Source: Chloroflexota bacterium
Lineage (GTDB): Bacteria > Chloroflexota > UBA11872
Length of the DNA: 15,229 nucleotides
Assembly: GCA_028875175.1 (NCBI GenBank)
Contig: JAPPFO010000141.1
Location: 1-15,229 of the forward strand
Direction: 5' to 3'
This document shows positions 7,766-14,691 of the stretch, in pieces. Made by a program: the position numbers and the translations under genes. Below the pieces are notes generated by a model, which had not been told where the DNA came from, made no database searches, and saw only the letters and a program-made list of their open reading frames with translations. Position 1 is the stretch's first letter; each line of letters starts with the position of its first letter.

Positions 7766-7790
7766 CCGTGTGCAAGTCCTATGCACGCGG
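7766..7790 (-). repeat. Inverted repeat between the gamma-glutamyltranspeptidase and acetyltransferase genes
   Basis: CCGTGTGCA (7766-7774) and TGCACGCGG (7782-7790) form a 9-bp stem with one G-T pair and a 7-nt loop. It sits 48 nt past the end of the transpeptidase gene in its direction of transcription. There is no T-run after it, so termination is not assured; it could be a weak terminator, an mRNA stabiliser or an operator for the next gene. Confidence 0.4.
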
Positions 7791-7837
7791 CCATCGAGAA
7801 CTTGCCCAAAAAGCCGCGGCGTGAACCTGGCGGCGCT

Positions 7838-9676
7838 TCACCACCCCAGCGCGTGCCCAATGATCCCCTTTGGAGAAACCGCGCCGGCGATGACGCCGCC
7901 CGGCCCCCCATATCGGATGCCCATTGGCTTGCCGTTGGCCCAGTCATCGGTGACTTCAACCTCGTGTCCGCGTCGCTCGAGTTCCGCCAGCACCTCGCCG
8001 GCAATCCGCCCCTCGGCCACCAGCCGCCCCGGGTAGGCCTCGCGCGGATAGAACGACGACGGGAAGTGCACCGAGTGCACGGTCGGCGCGTCCAGCGCTT
8101 CCTGCAGGTTCATGCCAAAGTGCGCCCAGTTCAGGAAGAACTGCAAGGTCCACTGATCCTGCCCGTCGCCGCCCGGCGTGCCGAACACCATGTGCGGCTC
8201 GCCGTTTCGGGTCACCAGTGTTGGCGTCAGTGTCGCCCGCGGCCGCTTGCGCGGCGCCAGCGCATTCGGCCGTGCCGGATTCAGATAGAACATCTGCCCC
8301 CGCGTGCCCAGCGGAAAGCCCAGGCCGCGGATCACCGGCGACGTCCCTAACCACCCGCCGCTGGGCGTGGCCGCCACCATGTTTCCTTCGTGGTCCACCG
8401 CGTCCAGATGCGTTGTGTCGCCCACGTGCGCGTGACCCAGCCCCAGGTCCCGCACCGCGCGGGCCTCCACCTGCAACGCCCTTCGGTTGTCCTCGGCCAC
8501 GCCAATCGTCGCGTAGGCGGGGAAACCACCACCCACATCCCCCGGCCGCATGTCGAAGGAGGCCTGGTCTCCCACCAGCGCCCGCCGTTCATCCGCGTAG
8601 TCCTTCGAAAGCAGCCGCTCGAACGGCACGTCGTCGAACTTCGGATCCCCGTAGTGCGCCTCGCGGTCCGCAAACGCCAGTTTGGCGCACTCGATCAGCG
8701 TGTGCAGGTAGTCCGCCGAGTTGTGCCCCATCGACTCCAGGTCGAAACCCTCCAGCAAGGTCAACTGCTGCAGGAACACCGGCCCTTGCGTCCAGCTGGA
8801 ACACTTATGCACGTCCAATCCGTGGTAGTTCACGCTAACCGGCTCGTTGAACTTCGCCTCCCACTCCGCCAGGTCCTCGTAACTCAGCAGGCCCGCGTGG
8901 GCCGAGCCGCTGGCGTCCTCCACCGGGGTGCCAATGAAGTCCAGGATCCGCTCGGCGATCTCGCCCTTATAGAAGGCGTCGCGCGCGGCCTCGATTCCGG
9001 CCACGCGCCCGCGCCCGGCCGCCGCCTTCTCCGCTCGACACAGGACACGCAGGGTTTCGGCCCACTCCGGATTCCGGTGCAGCTCGCCCACCTCGGGCGC
9101 CTTGCCGCCGGGGAGATACACCTCGCCGGTGCTTGGATACAGCTCGGTGAACTTGTCCACGTTGCTCGCCAGGCTGTTGTACAGGCTGTCGTAGACCGGA
9201 TACCCGTTCTCGGCCAGGTCGATCGCCGGCTGCAGGATCTCGCCAAAGCTCATGCTTCCAAACCGAGCCAGCGCCGCTGCCCAGGTCCCCACCGCCGCGG
9301 GTACGCAGGCCGGCAGGTAGCCGTCGCCGGGAATGAGGTCGATGCCGTGGTCGCGGCACCAGTCGATGGTGAACGCCTGCGCCGACCAGCCCATGCCGCT
9401 CAGCTCGTACGCCTTGCGCTCCCGCGCCGAGTAGATCAGCGTCGGTACCTCGCCGGCCAGCCCGTTGCTCTGCGGTTCCAGCAGATTCAGGCAGAAGCAC
9501 ATCGCCGCCGCCGCGTCGATGGCGTTGCCGCCCTGCTCCATCATCCGGAACCCGGCCGCCGTCGCCAGGTAATGCCCCGAGGTAACCACCCCGCGCCGCC
9601 CCATCACCACCGGCCGCGTCGTAAACCCCGTCCGCATCCCCACGCTGCGATCTCCCAAGAAGGTCGTAATCGTCAT
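7838..9676 (-). CDS. Gamma-glutamyltranspeptidase family protein (Ntn hydrolase)
   Basis: A 612-residue precursor of the gamma-glutamyltransferase family, which cleaves itself and then hydrolyses or transfers gamma-glutamyl groups, for example from glutathione. The N-terminal part shows ATAAGFRMMEQGGNAIDAAAA and LEPQSNGLAGEVP, typical of the large subunit. The self-cleavage site and nucleophile are in HVGDTTHLDAVDHEGNMVA, with Thr421 as nucleophile; PSGG (438-441) and the TPGGDGQDQW segment near the oxyanion hole follow. The frame is open to 9793, but ATG 9676 is preferred: GGAG lies 9 nt before it and homology starts just after. ATG 9637 is a further option. No signal peptide is present with this start, so it should be cytoplasmic, like the acylase-related group rather than the periplasmic enzyme. 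The true substrate is uncertain. Confidence 0.92.
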   Translation of the reverse strand: MTITTFLGDRSVGMRTGFTTRPVVMGRRGVVTSGHYLATAAGFRMMEQGGNAIDAAAAMCFCLNLLEPQSNGLAGEVPTLIYSARERKAYELSGMGWSAQAFTIDWCRDHGIDLIPGDGYLPACVPAAVGTWAAALARFGSMSFGEILQPAIDLAENGYPVYDSLYNSLASNVDKFTELYPSTGEVYLPGGKAPEVGELHRNPEWAETLRVLCRAEKAAAGRGRVAGIEAARDAFYKGEIAERILDFIGTPVEDASGSAHAGLLSYEDLAEWEAKFNEPVSVNYHGLDVHKCSSWTQGPVFLQQLTLLEGFDLESMGHNSADYLHTLIECAKLAFADREAHYGDPKFDDVPFERLLSKDYADERRALVGDQASFDMRPGDVGGGFPAYATIGVAEDNRRALQVEARAVRDLGLGHAHVGDTTHLDAVDHEGNMVAATPSGGWLGTSPVIRGLGFPLGTRGQMFYLNPARPNALAPRKRPRATLTPTLVTRNGEPHMVFGTPGGDGQDQWTLQFFLNWAHFGMNLQEALDAPTVHSVHFPSSFYPREAYPGRLVAEGRIAGEVLAELERRGHEVEVTDDWANGKPMGIRYGGPGGVIAGAVSPKGIIGHALGW

Positions 9677-9799
9677 AAACCTATGCTCCGGTGCCGGCCA
9701 GCGCGGTCTCGGGTCGCAGCTTAGCCCCAACCACCATCCCGTGCCTCGAGCCGCCAGCGCAGCAACCGCGATCCAGATCACCGCCGCATTCACGGTCTA

Positions 9800-9849
9800 T
9801 GCGGGCCTCATCCCGCAGCCAAGCCCGGCGCGTCCGACATACTGGGCTT
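9800..9849. promoter_or_regulatory. Two inverted repeats upstream of the antitoxin gene
   Basis: TGCGGG (9800-9805) and CCCGCA (9812-9817) form a perfect 6-bp stem with a 6-nt loop; AAGCCC (9821-9826) and GGGCTT (9844-9849) form a second 6-bp arm pair 17 nt apart. They lie directly before the ribosome binding site of a CopG-like gene. Such proteins often repress their own promoter through palindromes, so an operator role is plausible but not shown. No good -35/-10 pair was found. Confidence 0.3.
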
Positions 9850-9868
9850 CGGAGAGGAGTGTGACGGG

Positions 9869-10156
9869 ATGAGTGAACGCCGAAAGCAGACGCGGATCCC
9901 GGCCTTCACGAGCCGAGCGGCGGAGGCCAAGTTCTGGGACACGCACGACACCGCCGACTTCGAGGACGAGTTCGAACCTGCCAACGTGCGCTTCGCAAAG
10001 AATCTCTCGCAGGGCATCACGGTGCGCTTTACCGCTGAAACCCTGGAGACCCTGCGCGCTACGGCCCAGAAGAAGGGCATCGGCCCGACCACACTGGCTC
10101 GCATGTGGATCCTCGAACGCCTCGAGGCGATTGACCGGGGGACCGCCGCGCCATAA
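9869..10156 (+). CDS. CopG/BrnA-like antitoxin (ribbon-helix-helix DNA-binding protein), no toxin seen
   Basis: A 95-residue protein with the layout of the CopG_antitoxin family (PF12441-like). It has an N-terminal FTSRAAEAKFWDTHDTADFED segment (residues about 13-33), where the pattern F.S..E...FWD.HD is characteristic. The second half is a ribbon-helix-helix unit: strand ITVRFTAET, helix LETLRATAQKKG, turn and helix TTLARMWILERLEAI. The start is firm: GGAGAGGAG at 9851-9859 stands 9 nt before the ATG. The upstream space (192 nt to the transpeptidase start) is too small for a BrnT-like toxin, and the downstream gene is a methyltransferase, so this antitoxin appears orphaned or works as a plain repressor. 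Its stop codon overlaps the methyltransferase start region. Confidence 0.85.
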   Translation: MSERRKQTRIPAFTSRAAEAKFWDTHDTADFEDEFEPANVRFAKNLSQGITVRFTAETLETLRATAQKKGIGPTTLARMWILERLEAIDRGTAAP

Positions 10157-10935
10157 CTGAGGACTCCGCCGGCAACCTGTTCGACTCGAAGTGCTCAGCC
10201 AAGCTCTACGCCCGAGCTCGGCCCTACCACCACGACCTTGTCATCCAGCGAATCGCGGCGAAACTGAAAACCGACGACCGTCTCGACCACGTACTCGACG
10301 TCGCCTGCGGGACCGGACTGTCTTGCATTGCCTTGAAGCAGATCGCGAAGCGCATCGTCGGCGCCGACATCTCAGCCGCCATGCTCAGTCAGGCCGATCA
10401 CGACGCTCGCATCGACTACCTGCGCTGTCCGGCCGAGGCCCTACCCCTGGCCGGCCTGATCTTCGACCTCCTCACCGTCTCGTCCGGCTTGCATTGGTTC
10501 GAGCGAAACGCCTTCCTGGCGGAGGCCTGCCGCGTGCTCCGGCCCCGCGGCTGGCTCGTGATCTACGACAACTTCTTCTCCGCCAATCTTCATGGCAATC
10601 CGGGCTTCAAATCCTGGTTTGCCTCCACCTACCTTCAGCGCTTCCCCACGCCCCCTCGCAACAGCGAACCTCTCGACGAGAGGTCTGCCAAACAGGCCGG
10701 CTTTCAGGTGCTCGCGCAGGAGAAGTACGCCAACCTGGTCTTCTTCGATCGAGAGCAACTGGTGGACTACCTACTCACCCAGACCAACGTCATCGCTGCC
10801 ATTGAGCGCGGCGAAGCAACCCTCGACGATGCCAGGGCCTATCTCATCACCGAAGTCAGCCCCTTTTTCCCATCACCCGAGCCGCAAGCCTTCGACTTCG
10901 GCGGACCGATCACCTACCTCCGCAAGATCGGCTAA
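10153..10935 (+). CDS. Class I SAM-dependent methyltransferase (type 11) without a canonical start codon
   Basis: Residues 47-55 (counting from 10153) form motif I, VLDVACGTG; then IVGADIS (acidic residue for the SAM ribose), FDLLTVSSGLHWFE (motif IV region) and EACRVLRPRGWLVIYD. The SGLHWF pattern is typical of trans-aconitate-type or UbiE/BioC-like enzymes; the substrate is not known. The N-terminal segment KLYARARPYHHDLVIQRI matches the usual YARARP..p.....l helix, so the true start is upstream of motif I. The frame opens after TGA 10132, and before motif I it has no ATG, GTG or TTG. The first TTG is at 10333, which would delete motif I. The candidates are ATA 10153, in ATAA over the antitoxin stop, or CTG 10177 after GAGGA. 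About 260 residues from ATA. Confidence 0.82.
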   Translation: MTEDSAGNLFDSKCSAKLYARARPYHHDLVIQRIAAKLKTDDRLDHVLDVACGTGLSCIALKQIAKRIVGADISAAMLSQADHDARIDYLRCPAEALPLAGLIFDLLTVSSGLHWFERNAFLAEACRVLRPRGWLVIYDNFFSANLHGNPGFKSWFASTYLQRFPTPPRNSEPLDERSAKQAGFQVLAQEKYANLVFFDREQLVDYLLTQTNVIAAIERGEATLDDARAYLITEVSPFFPSPEPQAFDFGGPITYLRKIG

Positions 10936-12209
10936 CCCGAGACCACGCTCCGCGCCATCTCCTTCAGCGTCGGCCGCTTGCCGTACATCAGCAGGTAGGC
11001 CCGGAACAGCCGCATCGCCAGCCAGAGCGCGCCTGACGCACTCGCCCCCAGCACCAGCAGCGCCGCCACGGTCTCCAGCGGCCCCATCGCGTCGATAGCA
11101 AGGCGAATGAAACCTGTGACGGGCGCCGTGACCGGGATGAACGTCAACACTCGAGCCACCTTGCCCTCCGGCTCGGTGAACAGGATGAAGTTCAGCCAGA
11201 CCGGAATAAAGGCCGGAACGATGACGATGGCCGAAATCTGATTGGCTTCGCGCAGCGACGTCGTTACCGCTCCCACCGCCGCCATCAGCGATGCGAACAG
11301 CGCGTAGCCGAACAGGAAGTACCCGGCCGCGATGGCGATGTCGCCTACGCCCGGCATGGTCAGCAGGTCGGTGGGAACGTCCACGATGAGGCCGAGAACC
11401 AGCACCCCCGCACCCACCGCTCCCAGCCAGGCCGCCATCTGTAGCAGCCCCGCCGCGCCAAGGCCGAAGAACTTGCCCAGCAGCAGCGCATCCGGCTTGA
11501 CCGATGAAAGCAGCACCTCCATCACCCGGTTTTCCTTTTCCTCCACCAGCGCGTTCAGGACGTAGCCCGAGCTGAAGAAGACCGAAAACAAGAGCGAAAT
11601 GCCGGCAACGGCAAAGAACGCCGCCCGGCCAATGTCAAATCCGGCCGATTCTTCCGCCGCTCCGTCGGGCCGGACCTCCTCCGTCACCAGCGTGTAAGGG
11701 ATCCGAAGCCGCTCGGCCAAACCGGCCGGGACGTCGTCAGCGAACAGGTTCGAAAGCACGAACCCGCGCAGCGTCCCGCTATACGAGGGGCCGTCCGGTC
11801 CAAAGACTCCCCCGTCGTCGGCGATCCGAACCCGTACCACCCTTCCCGTCTTGGCATAGTCGGGGGGGAACACGAAGAGTGCGTCGATCTGCTCGTCCAT
11901 CAGCGCCGCTACTCCGGCGTCACGATCCGACACCGGGACGAACACCGCGCCCGGCTGGTCCTGGTGTGCGCCGAACAGCGCCGGACCGTCCGTGAGGTCA
12001 ACGTAGCCCAGCCTTGGCGCCTGGGCGCTGGACTCGGTGCTGGATGCGGTCTCGGCTTCGGCGTCCTCACGCGTAACCAGCGTGAAGATCGCAAAGCCCG
12101 CCACCGCCAGCGCCACCAGCACCGGCACGGCCGCCGTCAAGATGAGGTATGAGGGACGGGTGACGGCCGTCCGGAACTCGTGCCGGGTCACAATGCGAAC
12201 GCTACCCAT
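10932..12209 (-). CDS. ABC-2 exporter permease (NatB-like)
   Basis: A 425-residue membrane protein. TM1 is at about 22-45, followed by a large external domain (about 46-190) and then five or so more TM segments from about 195 to 405. The signature of the NatB/ABC-2 family is the segment NALVEEKENRVMEVLLSSV at 219-237, leading to KPDALLLGKFFG. NatB-type exporters move Na+ or drugs; the substrate is unassigned. The start is ATG 12209, 10 nt after GAAGGA on the minus strand; ATG 12227 would add six residues. It overlaps the ATPase gene by 8 nt, so the two are coupled, and it converges on the methyltransferase with overlapping stop codons at 10932-10935. Confidence 0.88.
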   Translation of the reverse strand: MGSVRIVTRHEFRTAVTRPSYLILTAAVPVLVALAVAGFAIFTLVTREDAEAETASSTESSAQAPRLGYVDLTDGPALFGAHQDQPGAVFVPVSDRDAGVAALMDEQIDALFVFPPDYAKTGRVVRVRIADDGGVFGPDGPSYSGTLRGFVLSNLFADDVPAGLAERLRIPYTLVTEEVRPDGAAEESAGFDIGRAAFFAVAGISLLFSVFFSSGYVLNALVEEKENRVMEVLLSSVKPDALLLGKFFGLGAAGLLQMAAWLGAVGAGVLVLGLIVDVPTDLLTMPGVGDIAIAAGYFLFGYALFASLMAAVGAVTTSLREANQISAIVIVPAFIPVWLNFILFTEPEGKVARVLTFIPVTAPVTGFIRLAIDAMGPLETVAALLVLGASASGALWLAMRLFRAYLLMYGKRPTLKEMARSVVSG

Positions 12210-13188
12210 CGGTGCGCGTTCCTTCATCCGGCGTCCCGTTCCCGCTGGCGTTCCCACCAGCGCTGCGCACGATCCGCAGGAAGATTTCTTCCAGCGTCGG
12301 CGCCTCGCGTTCGAAGCGTTCGAGCTCCACCCCCGCGTCCAGCAACGCTCGCAACACACCGTCGGCCGAACCGTCGTCGTCCAGGCTGATTCGCCAGCCA
12401 TCGCCGTGCGACTCAACCTTTGCCACACCGGGCAGACTCAAGGCGTACGGCAGATCCGACGCGCATTCCACCAGTAGCCGGTCGCTCGCGTGCTGCCGTC
12501 GAATCTCGCGAACGCCTCCGTTCAGCACAATCTCGCCGTGGTTGATCATCACCACCCGGTCGCAGAGTTCCTCCACGTCCGTCATCTGGTGCGTCGAGAA
12601 CAGCACCGCCACCCCGTCGTTTCGCAAATCGGCCACCGTGTTCTTCATCAGCCGCACGTTCACCGGGTCCAGGCCTGAGAACGGCTCGTCCAGCACCAGG
12701 AAGTCCGGTTTGTGCTGGATCGTCGCCGCAAACTGCAGTAACTGCCGCAGCCCGCGGCTCAATTCGCCCACCTTCTTGGCGCGGTGTTCCGTCAATCCCA
12801 ACCGCTCCAGCGCCGCGTCCGCCAGCCCCGGCGCCTCCTGTGTCGAAACTCCCTTCAACTCCGCCATGTACTTCAGGATCGGAGGGATCCGCAGCCCCGG
12901 ATACAGCCCGCGCTCCTCCGGCAGATAGCCGATCCGCCTCCGCGCCGCGTCGTCAATCGGCGCGCCAAACACCTCCACCGTGCCCTGGTCCGGCGCAAAG
13001 ATGTCCAGCATCATCCGGATCGTGGTGCTCTTGCCCGCCCCGTTGGGACCCACAAAGCCCACCACCTCGCCCTGCGCGATTTCCAGCGAGACGTCCCGCA
13101 CCACGTCCAGCGCCCCAAACCGCTTCCACAGTCCGGTGGCCCGCACCGGAACGCCGTGCGGTCTACCGTCGGATGCAATAGCCGCCAT
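12202..13188 (-). CDS. ABC transporter ATP-binding protein (NatA-like)
   Basis: A 328-residue ATPase paired with the permease that follows. Motifs: Walker A GPNGAGKS at 47-54, a Q-loop region that reads GYLPEERGLYPGL (Glu in place of Gln, common in NatA-like proteins), signature LSRGLRQ at 143-149, Walker B FLVLDEPF at 163-170, D-loop SGLD, and switch His200. A C-terminal domain of about 100 residues with an acidic stretch (ISLDDDGSADG) ends in TLEEIFLRIV, typical of NatA-like subunits. The start is taken as ATG 13188 by homology; the frame is open to 13239. No ribosome binding site precedes either ATG, so a leaderless mRNA is possible. Confidence 0.92.
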   Translation of the reverse strand: MAAIASDGRPHGVPVRATGLWKRFGALDVVRDVSLEIAQGEVVGFVGPNGAGKSTTIRMMLDIFAPDQGTVEVFGAPIDDAARRRIGYLPEERGLYPGLRIPPILKYMAELKGVSTQEAPGLADAALERLGLTEHRAKKVGELSRGLRQLLQFAATIQHKPDFLVLDEPFSGLDPVNVRLMKNTVADLRNDGVAVLFSTHQMTDVEELCDRVVMINHGEIVLNGGVREIRRQHASDRLLVECASDLPYALSLPGVAKVESHGDGWRISLDDDGSADGVLRALLDAGVELERFEREAPTLEEIFLRIVRSAGGNASGNGTPDEGTRTDG

Positions 13189-13279
13189 GGCCGAGAGTCT
13201 ATGCCCCACCGATGCCCCAGACCGTGATGAACACCCCATAAGCGGAGCCGCGCGACGGAGAGACCCTTCCTGTGACGAA

Positions 13280-13312
13280 TTGAGCGGCAGTAATCTTTTT
13301 GGGTACTATACT
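13280..13312 (+). promoter_or_regulatory. Possible promoter of the Gly/Ser-rich gene
   Basis: TTGAGC (13280-13285) is followed 18 nt later by TACTAT (13304-13309), which overlaps a better -10 hexamer TATACT (13307-13312). Each box has four or five matches to the sigma-70 consensus, and the spacer is AT-rich against a GC-rich background. Transcription from here would give a leader of roughly 115-120 nt that includes the hairpin at 13393-13412. Confidence 0.4.
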
Positions 13313-13392
13313 GACGGCTGACCGGAATCACCAGTTTGGACGATTGGCGGTCGTTGCTCAGAGGCGAGACCGTCGGTGTCGTGTTCTCTATT

Positions 13393-13412
13393 CCATTCGC
13401 CGATGCGAATGG
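13393..13412. repeat. Perfect inverted repeat with a four-base loop before an unknown gene
   Basis: CCATTCGC (13393-13400) and GCGAATGG (13405-13412) pair perfectly around CGAT. The stem ends 11 nt before the ribosome binding site GAGGAGA (13424-13430). It could be an operator or a leader hairpin that controls translation. A T-run is absent, so it is not a terminator. Confidence 0.5.
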
Positions 13413-13436
13413 CCAGATGGCGTGAGGAGATACTTG

Positions 13437-14459
13437 ATGGGTGACCCAATGATCCGTGTCATAGAGCGGCGACCAGTGTCGTCAGGATTCTGGGTGCAGG
13501 ACTTCCTGGGTGGTGATCTGATCTATGTGGATGCCCATCCAGAGCAGGTCTCGACTATCACGACCGTATGGCCCGTCCTGGATCGGTTTCAAGCCTACGT
13601 GTGGACACGCGGCTACGACGCCGTGCTCAACGCGGCGGCGGCAGGGCGGGAGCGCCTGGAGCACGTGTTTCGGACGTTGCACGGAGCGGGGCGCGAGGCG
13701 TTCGATTCCACACCTTCAGCTTTCTGGGACCGATTGCACGCGCTGGCCCCGGTCAGTGGCGGCGACTTCAGTGCGTATTTCGGGACCGACGCGACGAACA
13801 CGAGCAATCGAAGTCGGGGCGGCCTAGTAATCGACACCACAAGTCCTACAGGATTCACACAGTCGGGCAACGTATGGTCAAAAGACATCTCTGGATGGTC
13901 AGGTGGTTCTTCAAGAGGTGAGTCTGGACAAGGACCAGGACGCGGCAGCGGAAGTTCCTCTCGTAGCAGTGGCGGACATGGAGGACATGGCACCGCTGGT
14001 GGAACTGGTGGAACTAGTGGCCGAGCAGTGCCTAGAACTGCTGCAATTGAAGCGCTATTGACTGGCAGCTTTACTGCAGATACGTTGCATATGGGTGGTA
14101 GTGCAGGTGCCAGCTACTACCAAGGAAGAGTCCGAAGCGGCGGCGCGAGTGGTTCTGGACATGTGGTCATAAGTCGGGGAAACATCGTTGAGTCCAGTAG
14201 TCGTGACTTATCAGGTGAGGACGGATGGCAAGATGGTAGTGGCGGCGGCTACTACGTGGTTGGTCGTAGTGGATTCACGCTCTCATCGGGCGCGTCGATT
14301 GACCTAGGGAATGGAGAAGACTCCGCAACGGACGGCAAGGGCCGCCTGACTACATTCACCGTCGACCAGCCAACAATCACGGGTACTGTCTCCAACGGAG
14401 TTCTAACTCATTTCCAGATTTACCCGTCAATTCCACTTGGCGCTGTTCGTGTGATGTAA
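13437..14459 (+). CDS. Unrecognised two-part protein with Gly/Ser-rich linker
   Basis: I do not recognise this 340-residue protein. The ATG 13437 is chosen because GAGGAGA stands 6 nt before it; the frame is open upstream to 13299 but the extra 46 residues look noncoding. Residues 1-110 form a GC-rich, mixed helical/strand region (FWVQDFLGGDLIYVD; then a helical RERLEHVFRTLHG). Residues 153-195 are a Gly/Ser-rich stretch, about 30 of 43 being Gly or Ser, with HGGHG. Residues 200-340 are strand-rich, with GSGGGYYVVGRSGFTLSSGA and TFTVDQPTITGTVSNG. No Cys, no signal peptide and no membrane segment are present. Codons shift from GC-rich third positions to GGT, GGA, AGT, ACT in the second half, unlike all neighbours. 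Two adjacent copies of GGTGGAACT (13998-14015) encode the repeat. Confidence 0.65.
   Translation: MGDPMIRVIERRPVSSGFWVQDFLGGDLIYVDAHPEQVSTITTVWPVLDRFQAYVWTRGYDAVLNAAAAGRERLEHVFRTLHGAGREAFDSTPSAFWDRLHALAPVSGGDFSAYFGTDATNTSNRSRGGLVIDTTSPTGFTQSGNVWSKDISGWSGGSSRGESGQGPGRGSGSSSRSSGGHGGHGTAGGTGGTSGRAVPRTAAIEALLTGSFTADTLHMGGSAGASYYQGRVRSGGASGSGHVVISRGNIVESSSRDLSGEDGWQDGSGGGYYVVGRSGFTLSSGASIDLGNGEDSATDGKGRLTTFTVDQPTITGTVSNGVLTHFQIYPSIPLGAVRVM
13998..14015 (+). repeat. Tandem 9-bp repeat inside the Gly/Ser-rich gene
   Basis: GGTGGAACT occurs twice back to back (13998-14006, 14007-14015), giving the in-frame run GGTGGT. Slippage here would add or remove three residues without a frameshift. Confidence 0.8.
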
Positions 14460-14535
14460 CAGGGTGTTACTGGCTTGGCGATACCTTGACTCGCTCTGCT
14501 ACAGATTCCACGCGGCAATAAAGGGGGAACCTGCG

Positions 14536-14564
14536 GTGAACCGTTGCAGCGGCCTGCGGTTCAC
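14536..14564. repeat. Perfect 8-bp inverted repeat downstream of the Gly/Ser-rich gene
   Basis: GTGAACCG (14536-14543) and CGGTTCAC (14557-14564) flank a 13-nt loop. CCTGCGGT also occurs as a direct repeat here (14530-14537 and 14553-14560). There is no T-run after it. It lies 77 nt past the stop of the Gly/Ser-rich gene and could be a terminator without a T-tract or an operator of the next gene. Confidence 0.4.
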
Positions 14565-14639
14565 TTGAGGATCGCTAAGCCGAGAACTTCATAAGTCTTG
14601 CTAGGCGCAAACCTCGCAGACATGCCGCAAGCGCACCGT

Positions 14640-14671
14640 GCCGTCGCCGATTAGGATGAGCGCGCGACGGC
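14640..14671. promoter_or_regulatory. Perfect 8-bp inverted repeat before the NHL gene
   Basis: GCCGTCGC (14640-14647) and GCGACGGC (14664-14671) pair perfectly around a 16-nt loop. The right arm ends 8 nt before GAGGG (14680-14684), the ribosome binding site of the gene that starts at 14692, so it may affect translation or bind a regulator. Function is inference. Confidence 0.35.
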
Positions 14672-14691
14672 TTGTCGTTGAGGGTTGACTC

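Noticed and set aside
8390..9724. 444-residue plus-strand frame opposite the transpeptidase
   Set aside because: It is antisense to a clear enzyme gene and shows no domain.
9677..9793. 39-residue extension of the transpeptidase as a signal peptide
   Set aside because: The stretch is hydrophobic but lacks a basic start and a good cleavage site, and a ribosome binding site is placed for ATG 9676.
10932..12428. Extension of the NatB-like permease by 73 residues
   Set aside because: The added part is read from inside the ATPase gene, is rich in Arg, Trp and Cys, and lacks permease features; ATG 12209 has a good ribosome binding site.
13981..14030. Possible CRISPR or satellite repeats in the Gly/Ser-rich gene
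   Set aside because: Only a two-copy 9-bp tandem repeat is present and it is in frame with the coding sequence.
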